From: Linum tenue
Lineage: Eukaryota; Streptophyta; Magnoliopsida; Malpighiales; Linaceae
DNA: 64,000 nucleotides
NCBI GenBank assembly: GCA_946122785.1
Contig: CAMGYJ010000006.1
Span: 66,093,676 to 66,157,675 of the forward strand
Reading direction: 5' to 3'
The notes beneath the pieces were generated by a model. That model made no database searches. It was not told the DNA's origin and saw nothing but the letters and a program-made list of their open reading frames with translations. Made by a program: the position numbers and the translations under genes. Below, piece after piece: positions 37,676-49,158 of the stretch (position 1 is its first letter; every line of letters begins with the position of its first letter).

Positions 37676-38078
37676 GGTGCCTTCTACGGTACCCCGGGTG
37701 AAATCCGGGGTACCGCATACCTTGAGTATGAAAACGCTATCTAGACCTCGAATTAGCATGATTTTTGGGCATGATACTATACCTTAACCCTTAATGAGTG
37801 AACCCTAGGTCCTAATTATCTAAATCGTAAACTATAAACCCTAAGATGGAGCATTACTTTTTTTGCCTATATTTGGACGAATCATAACCGTCGATTATTA
37901 TTTCTAATTCAATTGATCTTGGGATATAAGATTTAGAGAATTAAGACCTAGATTTTGATCTTTATGGGTTAGAGTATAGTATAATGTCCGAAAGATCAGT
38001 CAATTCAAGTTCTAGATAGCGTTTTCTTACTTAAGGTATGCGGTACCCCAGATTTCACCCGGGGTACCGTAGAACTCC

Positions 38079-38080
<2 letters not shown>
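37676..38080. mobile_element. Foldback element 1 (405 bp) in (TA)n
   Basis: The left arm begins GGTGCCTTCTACGGTACCCC and the inverted right arm begins GGGGAGTTCTACGGTACCCC. The arms pair over roughly 125 bp each (37676-37800 with 37955-38080), including GAAAACGCTATCTAGA. It is flanked by TA repeats on both sides and has no coding capacity. The outermost motif matches the ends of the 15-kb element at 38556. Confidence 0.8.

Positions 38081-38144
<64 letters not shown>
38081..38144. repeat. (TA)n microsatellite
   Basis: About 64 bp of uninterrupted alternating T and A between the two foldback elements. Confidence 0.95.
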
Positions 38145-38148
<4 letters not shown>

Positions 38149-38537
38149 CCTTGGGTAAAATCTAGGGTACGACATACCATGAGTAAAAAAATGCTATCTA
38201 GACCTCGAATTAACCGGATTTTTGGACATGATACCATACTCTAACCCTTGATGATTGAAACCTAGGTCTTAGATTTCTAAATCAAAGAGCCTAATCCCTA
38301 AGATTGTGCCTGTAATTTGTTGCATATATTTCGACAAATCATAGCCGTTGATTTTTGTTTCTAATTAAATTGATCTTAGTGTATGAGATTTATAAAACTA
38401 AGACCTAGATTTTAATCCTTAAGGGTTTGGGAATAATATCAGACGCCAAACTATGCTCAATTCGAGGTCTAGATATCATTTTTTTACTCAAGGTATGTTG
38501 TACCCTTGATTTTACCCAAGGTACGATAGAATCACCC
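38145..38537. mobile_element. Foldback element 2 (about 393 bp) in (TA)n
   Basis: The left arm (TATACCTTGGGTAAAATCTA) pairs with the inverted right arm (GGGTGATTCTATCGTACCTT), and the body shares CTATCTAGACCTCGAATTA and GGACATGATACCATAC with foldback 1. It is more degenerate at its left tip. (TA)n flanks both sides. Confidence 0.7.
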
Positions 38538-38555
38538 ATATATATATATATATAT

Positions 38556-39341
38556 GGTGACTTCTACGGTGCCCAGGGCAAAACCCGGGTACGGGTGCCT
38601 TGGCCGATCTTAACCGTTCGTTTTCAATCTCCACGGCTCACGTTTGTTAAACCTAGCTGCGCCACTAAATAACTAAACAAATTACAAATTGCCTCCTCCG
38701 CGTTAAGTTAGTTTTCATCCTAGTCCAACTAACTGCCCCGGTTAAATTAAATGGATTAAGACCCAAACCCAATTGGGTAGACCCACTGCCGCCCAAACCA
38801 ATTTCCAGTCTCCCTAACCAATTACACGATCCCTCTCTCGTCTTGGAGGGACGCCCCTTCACAGTTCCAAGAGAAGCTCCCCATCCACATTCGACGTAGA
38901 TTGAATTTCCCAAAATAATTTTGTCTTGTTTCTTCTTCGCCAGTGTATTTCCCCTCGCCTATCTCTTTCTAACACGATTACGGCGACCATGTCTATTATT
39001 GTGTTCATCGAACTTTTCATTTGGAAAAAAACCCTTGAAAGAGGTTTGCTAACCCTAGGGTTCATGTCACTAGTGCTTTGTCATCTTGTCTTAGCGTTAT
39101 TGTGATTATATCTCTCGGTGAAATTAAGGTTTCCTGATATGCAGTGTTCGTCTCGCCCAGAGGATTGAGGAAGGAGATGAAGAAGACCTAATTTGATTCG
39201 AATCAGATGGAGAGGTCTCCTTAATTTGTGTTTATGTATTAACGTTGCGTTTAGGACTAATTCTAGTTGGACTGGGTCTGATCATTGATTTTTGCAGGCT
39301 TTTAAATAACATTCAAACGTGGGCTTGTACATGACCCATGA
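38556..39341 (+). repeat. Left terminal inverted repeat of the 15-kb element
   Basis: The outer 40 bp and the inner 390 bp (about 38951-39341) are close to identical to the right arm read in reverse; landmarks are CTTTCTAACACGATTACGGC and TGATATGCAGTGTTCGTCTC. Between them only patches match (for example CCAATTTCCAGTCTCCCT near 38798). Confidence 0.85.
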
Positions 39342-39635
39342 AATATTCAAAATTGGGCCTGGAACGTGCGAGCCCATTAGTTTTCTCCTGCGGTATCAGC
39401 GCCAACCCTAGTTTAACTAGATTTAGTTACCCTAGTTTAACCTACACGAGTTAACATCATCATTACTACATATCTTCCCAAATCTTCTAACTCTTGACAT
39501 TCCAGACTAAACCGTCTCCATCACACGTCTCCACACTCAACCCCCACTTTTTCTTACACCTACAATCTCTCTTTCCCTACAATTTTTTTTCCCCCCATAT
39601 CTTCACCTCCCCTTGTTCCTTCTTCCTCTGACTCC

Positions 39636-40487
39636 ATGGCAAACATGGGCATTCTAACTCTATCAAACGACGACTGCCGAACCACCACAAGTCTCGCGGA
39701 CTATCTTTCATTCACGAGCAAGACAACTATTGTGGCCGAGTACGAGTTCATCAACCTGAGTCCTTTCCCTCAAGAAGTTAAGAAGTTAATTAAAAATCTT
39801 GGCTGGGAAAAGTTCATCGATCTCCGGAGTCGAGGAAGCACCAGTTACTGCCCGCATGCGGTGAGGAAGTTCTACCACAATTTAGAGCTGTCTGGTCCCT
39901 CCGATTCTCATCTCGTGTCGGTCTTCCTGGGTCATAGAGTCTGCTTCCAGCCTCATCAGTTTGCTGAGATCCTCGATCTCCCCGCCGCAGGACACCACAT
40001 TGATAGCAGAAGCGATCTTCGGCGGCTGTACGATTTTGATTTTGAAGTTGAACTGGGGAAACTGACGGATGGGCGCATCCAGGCTTCTTACCTCCCAGAT
40101 CCTCTTCGATTCCTCCATTGGATGATCGTCAACTGCTTCATGCCAAGGTACAGAGGTCATTCGATAATTCGTACACTTGACCTGTTTATCCTTGTGCAAG
40201 CTCAAAGAGGTGTTCCTCTTAACCTCGCATCTCTCATGTGCGTGAACATGGTTGAGGCGGCTCCTAGAGGGGAAAACTGGTACACTTCCTTTCCATATGC
40301 CACCTTCTTGACCACCTTTCTTGGAAGGGTTGGGATGGATATGGGGGTTTATGCTAGGGAGGACCATTCCGCCTATTTGCCAGTCTACCGTATCGTCGAA
40401 GTGACCAATACTTTTCATGAACTTCGGCATACGGAGCATGAAGAGACCCCTGAGCCATCCTCAAGCAAACGTCCTCGGCTTACATGA
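39636..40487 (+). CDS. Putative plant transposon protein-domain ORF (283 aa)
   Basis: An uninterrupted single-exon ORF starts MANMGILTLSNDD about 295 bp inside the left TIR. Residues about 35-255 resemble the plant domain often annotated as putative plant transposon protein: a YEFINL-like start, FYHNL, HRVCFQPHQFAEILDLP, SYLPDPLRFLHWMIVNCFMP and LDLFILVQAQRGVPLNLASL. The C-terminus is Pro/Ser/Lys-rich (SSSKRPRLT) and could act as a nuclear signal. No enzymatic motif is visible and the biochemical role is unknown. Being inside the TIRs and unbroken, it is probably a gene of the element and not a host gene. Family assignment is from memory. Confidence 0.65.
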   Translation: MANMGILTLSNDDCRTTTSLADYLSFTSKTTIVAEYEFINLSPFPQEVKKLIKNLGWEKFIDLRSRGSTSYCPHAVRKFYHNLELSGPSDSHLVSVFLGHRVCFQPHQFAEILDLPAAGHHIDSRSDLRRLYDFDFEVELGKLTDGRIQASYLPDPLRFLHWMIVNCFMPRYRGHSIIRTLDLFILVQAQRGVPLNLASLMCVNMVEAAPRGENWYTSFPYATFLTTFLGRVGMDMGVYAREDHSAYLPVYRIVEVTNTFHELRHTEHEETPEPSSSKRPRLT

Positions 40488-41619
40488 GAGTCGATTGATG
40501 CAGGGCGGGGTGGAGCAGTGCAGGGCGGGATGGAGCAGTGAAGGGGCCAGCATTGGATGTGTTTTGTTAAGAAGTTTACTGTAAGGCTTCGTTGTTTTTT
40601 TTTTCCAGTCTTTTTCTCCAGCACTCAAAACTGTCAGGTACTGAGGGGAGCCAGTACATCATCTGACTAGGAAAGTCTCCCATTTTTTTAATTATCCAGA
40701 CAAATATTTTTCTATGCATGCAGTATTTTGTGAATTTGCCATGGCTAATTTCCCTAAGACAGGTGACGAGATGCAGTAATGGTCATCCCTAAGCAAGGAG
40801 GTGCAATTGCATCCTACACTTGCTATGATGTGAGAAGCTATTGCAAGGGTGCAAATTTGGTTGCAATTGAAATTGGCCCACGAGTGGGGACTATTGATGA
40901 AATTGCAATGTTTTGTCAAAATTATAGAAGTGGAAGTAGGGACTACCTATGAAATTGCAAATGAATTTCATTGGGGGAGATTTTAATCCGCTTTTGTTCT
41001 AAGCAGTTCCAATTAGGTTGATTATAATGATTTTTATCTATGGTGATTTTTTTCCCCTTTTTCATCAAGACTCATGCTTCTTTTATCCCCCTGTGGATCT
41101 ATCATGCTTCGTTTATAGTAAAATATCCTTTTAATTATACACAATAAAGAATCCATTAATTATGTATGCCTTTTTATTGTATTTATTACTACAATGAATT
41201 CTCTGACTAAAAGGGGAGCTTAAACATCGTTGGTGGAAATTCAAGGAATGGAATGATAAGGGCTGTGCATAAATTCAATTTCTGTAAATAATTAATTTTA
41301 TTATTATTAGTTAGTAACGTCATTAGTTTTAGTTAGTGGGTTAGTAGCTCCTACTTTGTAGCTTCAATCTGTTCAAGAGTTGGTACTTAAGCCACTCTCC
41401 TCATCAATGTAAATCACTACTTCCAATCAGTTTTACCTTTTGGGTTACCTATACATGAATGCAAATTTAATTATACGATTGGGAGCCAATCAGTTTAACT
41501 ATACATGATCCCAATTAAACCTCTCTACAAGATACAATGGCTTGAAGCCTTGAACAGACGCAACCTCACTCACAAGTTGGAAAGTGGAATTTTGGTGAAG
41601 TCCCTTTGCCATTTCCACG
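40488..41619. other. Non-coding spacer in the 15-kb element
   Basis: 3' region of the preceding ORF and AT-rich spacer. No supported gene. Confidence 0.45.
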
Positions 41620-41870
41620 AAAAAACAAACCAAACCAAACCAAATATAGAAAGCATTCACAATACCAAAAACCAAATATACAAAGCATTCACCAAACCAA
41701 AAACCAAACCAAAAACCAAATATTAAAACCATTCACCAAACCAAACCAAAAACCAAATATTAAAACCATTCACCAAACCAAACCAAAAACCAAATATAAA
41801 AAGCATTCACCAAACCAAAAACCAAATATAAAAACCAAAAATAATAAGCATTCACCGAACCAAATTAAAA
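41620..41870. repeat. CCAAA-rich minisatellite
   Basis: Irregular units of about 36-45 bp built from ACCAAACCAAAAACCAAATA followed by TTAAAACCATTCACC or AAAAGCATTCACC. Any ORF across it is only the repeat translated (Lys/Pro/Asn/Gln-rich). It lies just past the stop codon of the Ulp1-like gene. Confidence 0.85.
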
Positions 41871-41933
41871 ACGGTTGTCCATCATCCTGAGAAAAAAAAA
41901 ACATAACTGTTGTCCTTCATCAAAACCAAAAAC

Positions 41934-43813
41934 TTAGAACTCAAAATCAGGTTGTTTTGGGCTCGTTGACCGGGTTTCCTTGTGCTCTTCTCTTTCCTTT
42001 TTCCTCTTTTCATGGGTTGTCTTGTACTCTTCCACTGCAGCTTCAACTTGAGGTGCAACTCTTCTTGCTTCCGTGAGCACCATATGCCTTATGTAGTTCA
42101 TGGGCTCTCGAACAAGGTACAAAGCGATCTGCATCCTCCTCACTTGAGTGCATGGCTATCAACATCAACAAACATGATGCTTACCGCATGATTCAAAAAT
42201 AACAATCAATTGTGGTTTTCTAATATGGGAATTAGAATTGTCTTTACCCAAATATAAGAGGAGTCCCAGCTTGCGCCATACATCCACATGCATACCCAGA
42301 CTCCACTGTCAGACCTACATAAAATAAAAGCATTGCGTGATAAGAACCAAGTTGATAAGTCGTCGTTTAATATCACAAAAAAATGGGCATACTTACCGAT
42401 GAAGTTGTTGTTGCACAATTGAAGGAGTTGGGTACGAAAACTCCGCAATCCTTGGTGGCGACAATCCCGGACCTTGTTCACGATAGAGAATCTTCCACAA
42501 GGCTTGCATAAAGCACATCTATACAAATTAAGAAATGTTTGTACTTAGAAAGAGTTATTTACATTTTGTTGCGTTATAACGGCACAATGTCACATATTTA
42601 CCATTGTTTGAACAGATTGTAGTCGAAAGGAATTGCGGTCTTCATTTGGTTGTGGATCCAAGATATGGACTTCTTCCTTGTCCAACTTAATGACAGCCAA
42701 GTACCAATGGGCATTATCTCTCATCGGAACACACACCTACATATGCGGAAATTGTCAACACGTATTAAAAAAATAAACTGCAAACCATGTAATACTTATT
42801 AAGACGAACAGTTTACCTTGTTCACCATATTGGTTCGACTAAGGAATTTTGATTGGTATAGGTCTAATGCCATCTTGGGTGTTATTCCACATGAAATCAC
42901 TAGTTCCTGTCCATGTGGTAGTTGCACAATTGAAATTTTGTCAACACAATATGATTCACGTTAAAAAAACATGTGTTGTAATTTTTTTGGTGAGAGGAAA
43001 TTGTCATTAAGTATAATCGGAACACAACCTGTAGTTCAGCAGGCAGATAGCACACTCCTTTTCCGTCCTTGGAATTTGTCCACAACTCTTCTAGAGTCAA
43101 GTGGCAGGCCATCGCTGTTATAACCTAATATAACATGGACAAAAAACACTTCATGATACTATCGAGTTGTTATAAAATAATTCTATGTAGAAAGCATTGA
43201 TAGTGGACATGTAAAAAAAAATTGGAGTTCCGTTGATTACATCAGCATCTACGAATGAGCGAGGGCTTAAGGACCACAATGACTTCCTCGTACAAGAGTT
43301 GTTGGAGGTTTTGACCAATACTTCGTCAGGTGGCAGATGGGCTAAAAATATGTAGTGAGCAAGCTGGATTTGCTCATCATCGTATTCCATAGCGGTAGGT
43401 AGCTTAAACTTCAAAACAACCTGGAATAGGGGCCACAATAAACACGAGTTGAAATGCATTCGTCATGACGGAATAACGGCAAAGAACACTTCAATGGCAA
43501 ACATGACACCTTTATTACCTTGTCAACAGAAGGTAGACAAATACTTTTTCCATTTGGCTTCTTTGGTGTGACCTCAGAGTCAGATTCATCGTCCGAAATA
43601 AAAACGATGACTGAAGCAGGAGTGGGTGGAGTGCTTACACCTTTGCCTTTGGGTATCCTTGGTTTCTTTGTTGGAGTCACAAATTCGGCTGTCTCCTACA
43701 ATGACAGTGAACCTGCGATTAATAAATTAAGTAGAATGAATTTCAATGGTAAAAAGAGCTATTATACATACCACGAGCTTGGACGAAGAGCGAGTAAGTC
43801 TCCTATTTTCCAT
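41934..43813 (-). CDS. Ulp1-like C48 peptidase homologue, catalytic Cys replaced by Ser
   Basis: Nine exons join in frame: 43813-43772, 43695-43519, 43420-43241, 43124-43029, 42906-42817, 42736-42602, 42518-42397, 42314-42248, 42155-41934 (376 aa). The N-terminus (15-73) is basic/acidic (TPTKKPRIPKGKG, SDDESDSE). The C-terminal half is the Ulp1/SENP fold: His205 in NAHWYLAVIKLD, Asp222 in HILDPQP, and Gln278 in QLHRSDSGVWV. That last stretch aligns with the QLNGSDCG motif of SENPs, placing Ser284 (AGT codon) where the nucleophilic Cys belongs. Canonical members cleave SUMO from proteins; this one may be inactive, altered or non-proteolytic. The tail is a charged Lys/Glu helix. It is head-to-head with the MULE transposase, 563 bp apart. 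Exon 9 uses the acceptor that keeps the frame open. Confidence 0.78.
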
Positions 43814-44376
43814 GTTGTGCCTGTAATCTAAGCTTTACTCTGTACTCAAAATCGCGGCAAAGAAGGATATGGAACCACTGCTCTACCGATGAAGGTTAAT
43901 TATATATACAAGGTTAGGATAAATTGTGGCGCCATATTTTTCCCGCGGAAAAATAGTTAGGGTTTAGTCTAAGGTACATGAACTTGGGATAAACATGGGT
44001 AGTTATTAAACCTAAAATTAAAAGATACTTTCTTCGATTGAATAGAGAATTGAGTGGTATTAGTAAATATTCGCTCATATTAATATTTGATCCTTCCCCA
44101 TACACGTAGTAGACACCTAGAGTCAGCTGGCGTTTGGCTTTACTACGAAAGGTTTTTCATTTTAAATATTTTCGTTATTTGTGAAAATGGTAAAGAAATC
44201 ACTAAGATAAAGAACAGAAAGTGCAACTCGTTCCTACCAAAAATAAAAGATATCACAAATCGTGTTATTAATGGGGATAATTATTAAGTGGCCCGTTGAA
44301 TCATTAATTCGGCCATCATTCCCAGTAGGGTTGTGTAATCTACGTCCTTGGTTCCCCAAACTTTCCAGCCGTGACA
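43814..44376. promoter_or_regulatory. Shared divergent promoter region between Ulp1-like gene and transposase
   Basis: The two start codons are 563 bp apart on opposite strands, so this interval must hold both promoters. It is AT-rich around 43900-44290. No single TATA box was assigned. Bidirectional control is an inference from layout. Confidence 0.45.
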
Positions 44377-47145
44377 ATGACGTCGGAGGCAGACTCACCA
44401 TTGACGTCGGAGGGAGTCCTAGTATTGACGTCGGAGGGAGTCCAAGAAAACGCTGGTGCCGGAACAAGTCACACCACCCAGGACGATAATGTCGCCGATC
44501 TCTTATTGCTACAGCCTGAAGATATTAAAAAAATGAAGTTCGATGATACAGAAGAAGCCTATGATTTCTACATGGACTACGGGTTAGTCAAAGGCTTCGA
44601 CATCAGAAAATCAGACATTGGTCGTGATAAGAACAAAGTTATGATATGGCGTGACTATGTATGCTCTGGCGAGGGAAAGAGGTGCATGAAGAGCACAGAA
44701 CGAAAGAGAGAAGCAAGAGGGGAGACCAGATTTAACTGCAGAGCCAAGATGCGTGTTAAACAACACAATGTCGATGGGAAGTGGTACGTGCACCAGTTTG
44801 ATGATGTACACACACATGAAACGATCCCGAGAGAATATAGACACTACATGAAAGGGAAACGTCGTATGAGTGATGCAGTCAAAGCAGCGATAAATTTTAG
44901 AAGAGCTGCAGGTATGAAAACTTCTCAAATTGTGAATCTGGCCGTATCAGAAGCAGGAGGCTACGACAATTTGGGGTACACGAGGAAGGATGCATATAAT
45001 TATGTGGACAAAGAGAGGAAAGAACAAATCAGTGAAGGTGATGCCGCAACAGCCCTAGCCTACCTGCAAGCTAAATGCACCGCGGACGAGCATTTCGTTA
45101 TTGAACTAAAGAAGGATGACGACGACCGGCTTATTAACATTTTCTGGGCCGATAGTATTTCTGTTGCTGATTATGCATGCTTTGGTGAATTACTGTCATT
45201 CGATGCTACTTACAAAAGGAACATTTACCAGATGCCTCTCGTGATTTTTTCAGGTACTTTTCCTTCACACATAGAATTATCCAGAGCATGCTAAAATAAC
45301 CCTAGAAGTTTGCATAATCTAACTTTGTTTGAACTTTTTAAGGTGTCAACCACCATTCGCAAACTTGCGTATTTGCATGTGCTTTCTTGGCTAACGAGAG
45401 AGAGGACAATTATATTTGGGTGTTGGGAGCTTTGAAGAGAAGGCTAGGCGGTGTAGATCCCAAGACTGTTATTACAGATGGGGATAGAGCAATGCGTAAT
45501 GCTATTCAGAAAGTATTTCCCGATGCAACACATCGTCTATGTTCCTGGCATATAGACAAGACTATAACCAGAAATGTGAAGAATCATCCAACTTTTTTGC
45601 CCCGATGGAAGCATTTTGTGTCAGCTGACTGGGAACCTTCAGAATTCGAAGAAAAGTGGAAAACAGTGGTTGAGGAATGCTCCCTTCAGCACAACAATTG
45701 GGTCTCCAATTTATTTGACCAAAGACATGAATGGGGGTATGCATATTTGCGTTCGAAGTTCTTCGCAGGCTTGAGTACAACATCAAGATGTGAAGGACTG
45801 AACTCTCAACTTGCCAACTATATCGAGAAGGATAAAAATCTCCTTGAGTTCTTTATTCACTTTGATCGTTGGACTAGGGATATGAGGGAGAATGAGCGTC
45901 ATGCTGATTTTGAATCCATTCATCGAGAACGAACCATCACAAGCAATGTCTTAGTCTCACTTCAGAAGAGTGGAGCGGCGGTTTTCACAAAGAACGCATT
46001 CTTCTTATTCAGAGACGAGGTTGAAAAGTCGGCATGTTGCATAAGGTTGGAGACAGAGCGATCGGAAATTGAGCATGTGTACAAGGTCAAGGTGTCTGGC
46101 ATGGCTAAGGTATTTCAAGTCACGTACGCAGTTGAACCCTTTGCAATGGAATGTAGTTGTAATCACTACAATTATATGGGAATACCATGTCGTCATATGA
46201 TTTTTGTACTGAAAGAAGAGAGCATACTGGAACTTCCTGAATGCCTAGTACGTCGAAGATGGTCAAAGAAGCCGAAGACACTAGAGAGCTTGGACGAACC
46301 GGGCAGACTAGATGAATCGCAACTTTTCGCATTGAGGTTTGCCATGACTATCACTTTTAATTTTTTTTTTTTTAGTATTGGTTCGAAGCTAGGTGAACAT
46401 TAATTTTACTCACTTTGTATAAAATCTTGTGTCAATCAGGTATGGTACTATTCAACAACACAGCTTACAACTAATGTTAAAAGGGGCAAAATCTAGTGAG
46501 TGCTTCAAGATTGCTCGTGAGGGAATTCAATCATTATGTGAACAGTTGGACATGGTGGACACTGGCAACGTGGACATACCCGGCATTAATAGGCCGAAGG
46601 CGAATGAAATTTTGTTGGATCCATTACAAGTCAAAGCTAAAGGTTCGGGGGCTAAAAAATCTAAACGGAAGAAAGGAGAACCACGACAGTGTAGCAATTG
46701 CCAGGAATTTGGCCACTATAGGACCCGATGCCCACATCCTGTTGGCTATGTGAAGCCAACCTCAAACGGTGATGCCCCGAATGATGGTGTTTCGGAAGAA
46801 GGTGGCGGTGGCGATGACAACGATGTTGATCCTCCCACCACTCAAGATCAGTCGGAAACAGTACAGAAGAGAAGGCAAAAGCATTGCAGTAAGTGCGGTT
46901 CTACCAATCATAATGCAAGAACATGTACTGGGTCAGGACCATCGGATGATGAAAATGACGATGATGAAAATGACGATGACGACGATTATGAGCAACCTAG
47001 GGTAAGAATAAGATATAATTGTTCGTGTCTACACAATGCAGTTGCATCCAATATTTGTGTACGTCTAAAATCGTCGTTATCGATTTTGCAGAAGAGGCCT
47101 GTTACAAGAAGTAGCAAACTAAGGATTGTTGAAAACTTGGAGTGA
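44377..47145 (+). CDS. MULE transposase (FAR1-like DNA binding, MULE core, SWIM, two zinc knuckles)
   Basis: Four exons join in frame: 44377-45253, 45343-46336, 46440-47001, 47092-47145 (828 aa). Start is the ATG at 44377; the triplet two codons upstream is GTG. Residues about 60-150 form a FAR1-like zinc region (EEAYDFYMDYGLVKGFDIRK, FNCRAKMRV, DVHTHE). The MULE core has LLSFDATYKR (Asp276), VITDGDRAM (Asp338/340), LCSWHIDK and SRCEGLNSQL, consistent with a DDE transposase. The SWIM finger is C563-x-C565...C575-x-H577 (CSCNHYNYMGIPCRHM). Two CX2CX4HX4C knuckles follow (CSNCQEFGHYRTRC, CSKCGSTNHNARTC), then an Asp/Glu-rich tail. The protein should bind TIRs and cut and rejoin the element. A domesticated FAR1-related factor is the alternative, but location inside TIRs favours a transposase. 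The last intron could also be read through in frame. Confidence 0.88.
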
Positions 47146-47189
47146 AGATGGACGTCCTTATCCTATTCGGATTAGGACTAATGGACTAT

Positions 47190-48556
47190 GTGAAGACTGC
47201 CAGTATCAGCTTGAAGCGGCGTCGTTTGATTTATAAGAAGACTGTTGCCATCTGCGGTGTCGTTTTACTTGTGTGTCATTTTAACGGTGTGTCTCTTTGG
47301 TTTATAAGAAGACTACTGCCTGCTACGGTGTCGTTTTATTTAGTTCGGATGGATTTGATTGAATTCGACCTGGAGGTTTTTCCCTAAATATATCATGTGC
47401 AACATTTCAGTTGAATTATTTTTCTCACTCGTTTTTTTTTATTGAATTATTAGATCGGATTTTTTACTTGTTTATAAATTTACTTACTTTTGGCCACTAA
47501 AATTATGACATGTAATTTGGGCGTGAAATGACAAGAGCATGCGCCGACAGAGGACTTCTGAAAATGGAGGCAGTAATCAAGAAATAAAATACAGTATGTT
47601 TATTTAGTGAAATATCCCTCACCGATATATTATTAAGATCTCAAACACTAAAAGTACAAATCTTGAAAAACAAAACAATTTACTTTCCCTCCTCCCACTT
47701 TTATACTATACATATGGCAACTTTTCCCTCTTGTATATATTTTGGGAGCATGATCAACAAGTACGCGTCAATGTCGCACAAAAGAACCATCATATGACGT
47801 AGGGTTCCACAACACCTATTATGGAATCGCAACAACATATGATGATTCTTCAGGCGATATTGAAACGGCGACTTATTGTCATTGCTCCCCTCCCTGCCTC
47901 TAACAAAGACCCTGCATGGAGAGAAAAGGAGAAACAATACAACGAAGGATTTAGTTTAACAGTCATAACAATTACATAACTAAAGGAACTGAGATCTAAA
48001 ATAATACGCAGTCTCATCTTTACCACTGCACCCGAAAATAAATCATGGACAGGAGGACGAAGAGGCGGATGGGGATGATTTTCGGGGTTGAGAAGATGGG
48101 AGAAAGGGGTCTTTTCAGGGATTTGAGAGGAGGAACGGACAACAGCAGGAGATGAGTGCCTCTTGGGTTTCGGAGCATGGTCTCTCCCTCTCTGATTAAA
48201 GAATTTATAAATGAGCTCATAAATTTACTTTGCCTTTCCAGCCCTTCCCATTTACTGAAAATCACACTCCCTACCGCTGCCTCGGCCTTGGTAACGTCAG
48301 CACTGGTTAGGGGCAAATGCGACTTTCCGAAAACGGCGATATCTGATTGGGTGACACGCCGCGGTTAGGATTGAAGCTCTTTCACCATCGGATTAAACGA
48401 AAATTTAGGAATTGACGGCGGGAGATGGGGATGTGCTTTTAGACTGGCTTTGTAGATTAAATAACTTTTTCGTTTACCAAAATTAATCTACAGATTTGGT
48501 ACATGTAATTGTAACCCTAAACCCTAAACCCTAAACCCTAAACCCTAAACCCGAAC
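47190..48556. repeat. Internal duplicated segment, copy A
   Basis: It starts just after the transposase stop and matches copy B (49208-50985) in order: TATAAGAAGACTGTTG, ATCATGTGCAACATTTCAGT, CATGATCAACAAGTACGCGT, CTCCCCTCCCTGCCTCTAAC, then a CCCTAAA array. Read on the - strand it looks like a telo-box promoter, leader and short ORF, but the two copies differ by many amino acid changes, so a protein is not supported. A small internal tandem repeat (TTTATAAGAAGACT...GGTGTCGTTTTA) lies at 47230-47340. Confidence 0.75.
48513..48552. repeat. Short interstitial telomeric array, copy A
   Basis: About 5.7 units of CCCTAAA (complement of plant TTTAGGG). Non-telomeric DNA continues on both sides, so it is not a chromosome end. 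Confidence 0.95.
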
Positions 48557-48830
48557 CAATCAATACCATATACTCTACAACAATAACACCTTAGAGCATC
48601 TCCATCCCATTGCTAAACCAACCTTTAGCAATTGGCAATGCCAAACCCTAATACACGAACCAATCAATAACATATACACTAAACCATCAACACCTTACAT
48701 AATTCGAATAAAACAACGACAAAAAACAACTTGAGAGATGCACTCAAATTAATATAATACACTCACCAATTAATATTGAATTGCAACGAAAATTAAGTAG
48801 GACCCATGGTCACAATTGATATATAGTTAA

Positions 48831-49158
48831 GGGGTCGTTTGGAGGTTGAGATTTGAAGTGAGGTATTTAGCAAATACATGTAATGATAAGATTAAGTCGT
48901 TTTTTTTGGTTCACTTTGAGTTAGAATACATGCATTACCTTTTTGTTGGGCCCACCAACAATCACTCAAAATGAATGATTATAAATCTCTACTAAAAGGT
49001 GAGATTGTTAATGAAGGATTGTCTACCCTACTTTTTGTTTCATCGTTGCCCTTCCAAACAAAGTATTTTCCTAATACATGCATTGAATCAATACATCAAA
49101 TGATAATACACTAATTGGCCTAATACATCAATTTGAAGAATCACAACTTCCAAACGAT
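48831..49158. mobile_element. Tourist-like MITE (328 bp)
   Basis: The ends are GGGGTCGTTTGGAGGTTGAG and, inverted, ATCGTTTGGAAGTTGTGAT, flanked by TAA (48828-48830, 49159-49161). The right tip looks slightly shortened. Non-coding. Confidence 0.55.

Noticed and set aside
39882..40439. 185-codon - strand ORF
   Set aside because: Lies fully inside the 283-aa transposon-domain ORF and has no recognisable motif.
41620..41870. Regularly spaced repeats resembling a CRISPR array
   Set aside because: Units vary in length, there are no unique spacers, and the host is a plant; this is a minisatellite.
44377..47145. Domesticated FAR1/FHY3-type transcription factor
   Set aside because: Domain order alone allows it, but the gene lies between long inverted repeats with other transposon genes and has zinc knuckles typical of MULE transposases. 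Not fully excluded.
48513..48552. Telomeric repeats as a possible chromosome end
   Set aside because: Only about six units, followed by ordinary DNA, and repeated at 50949; these are interstitial arrays.
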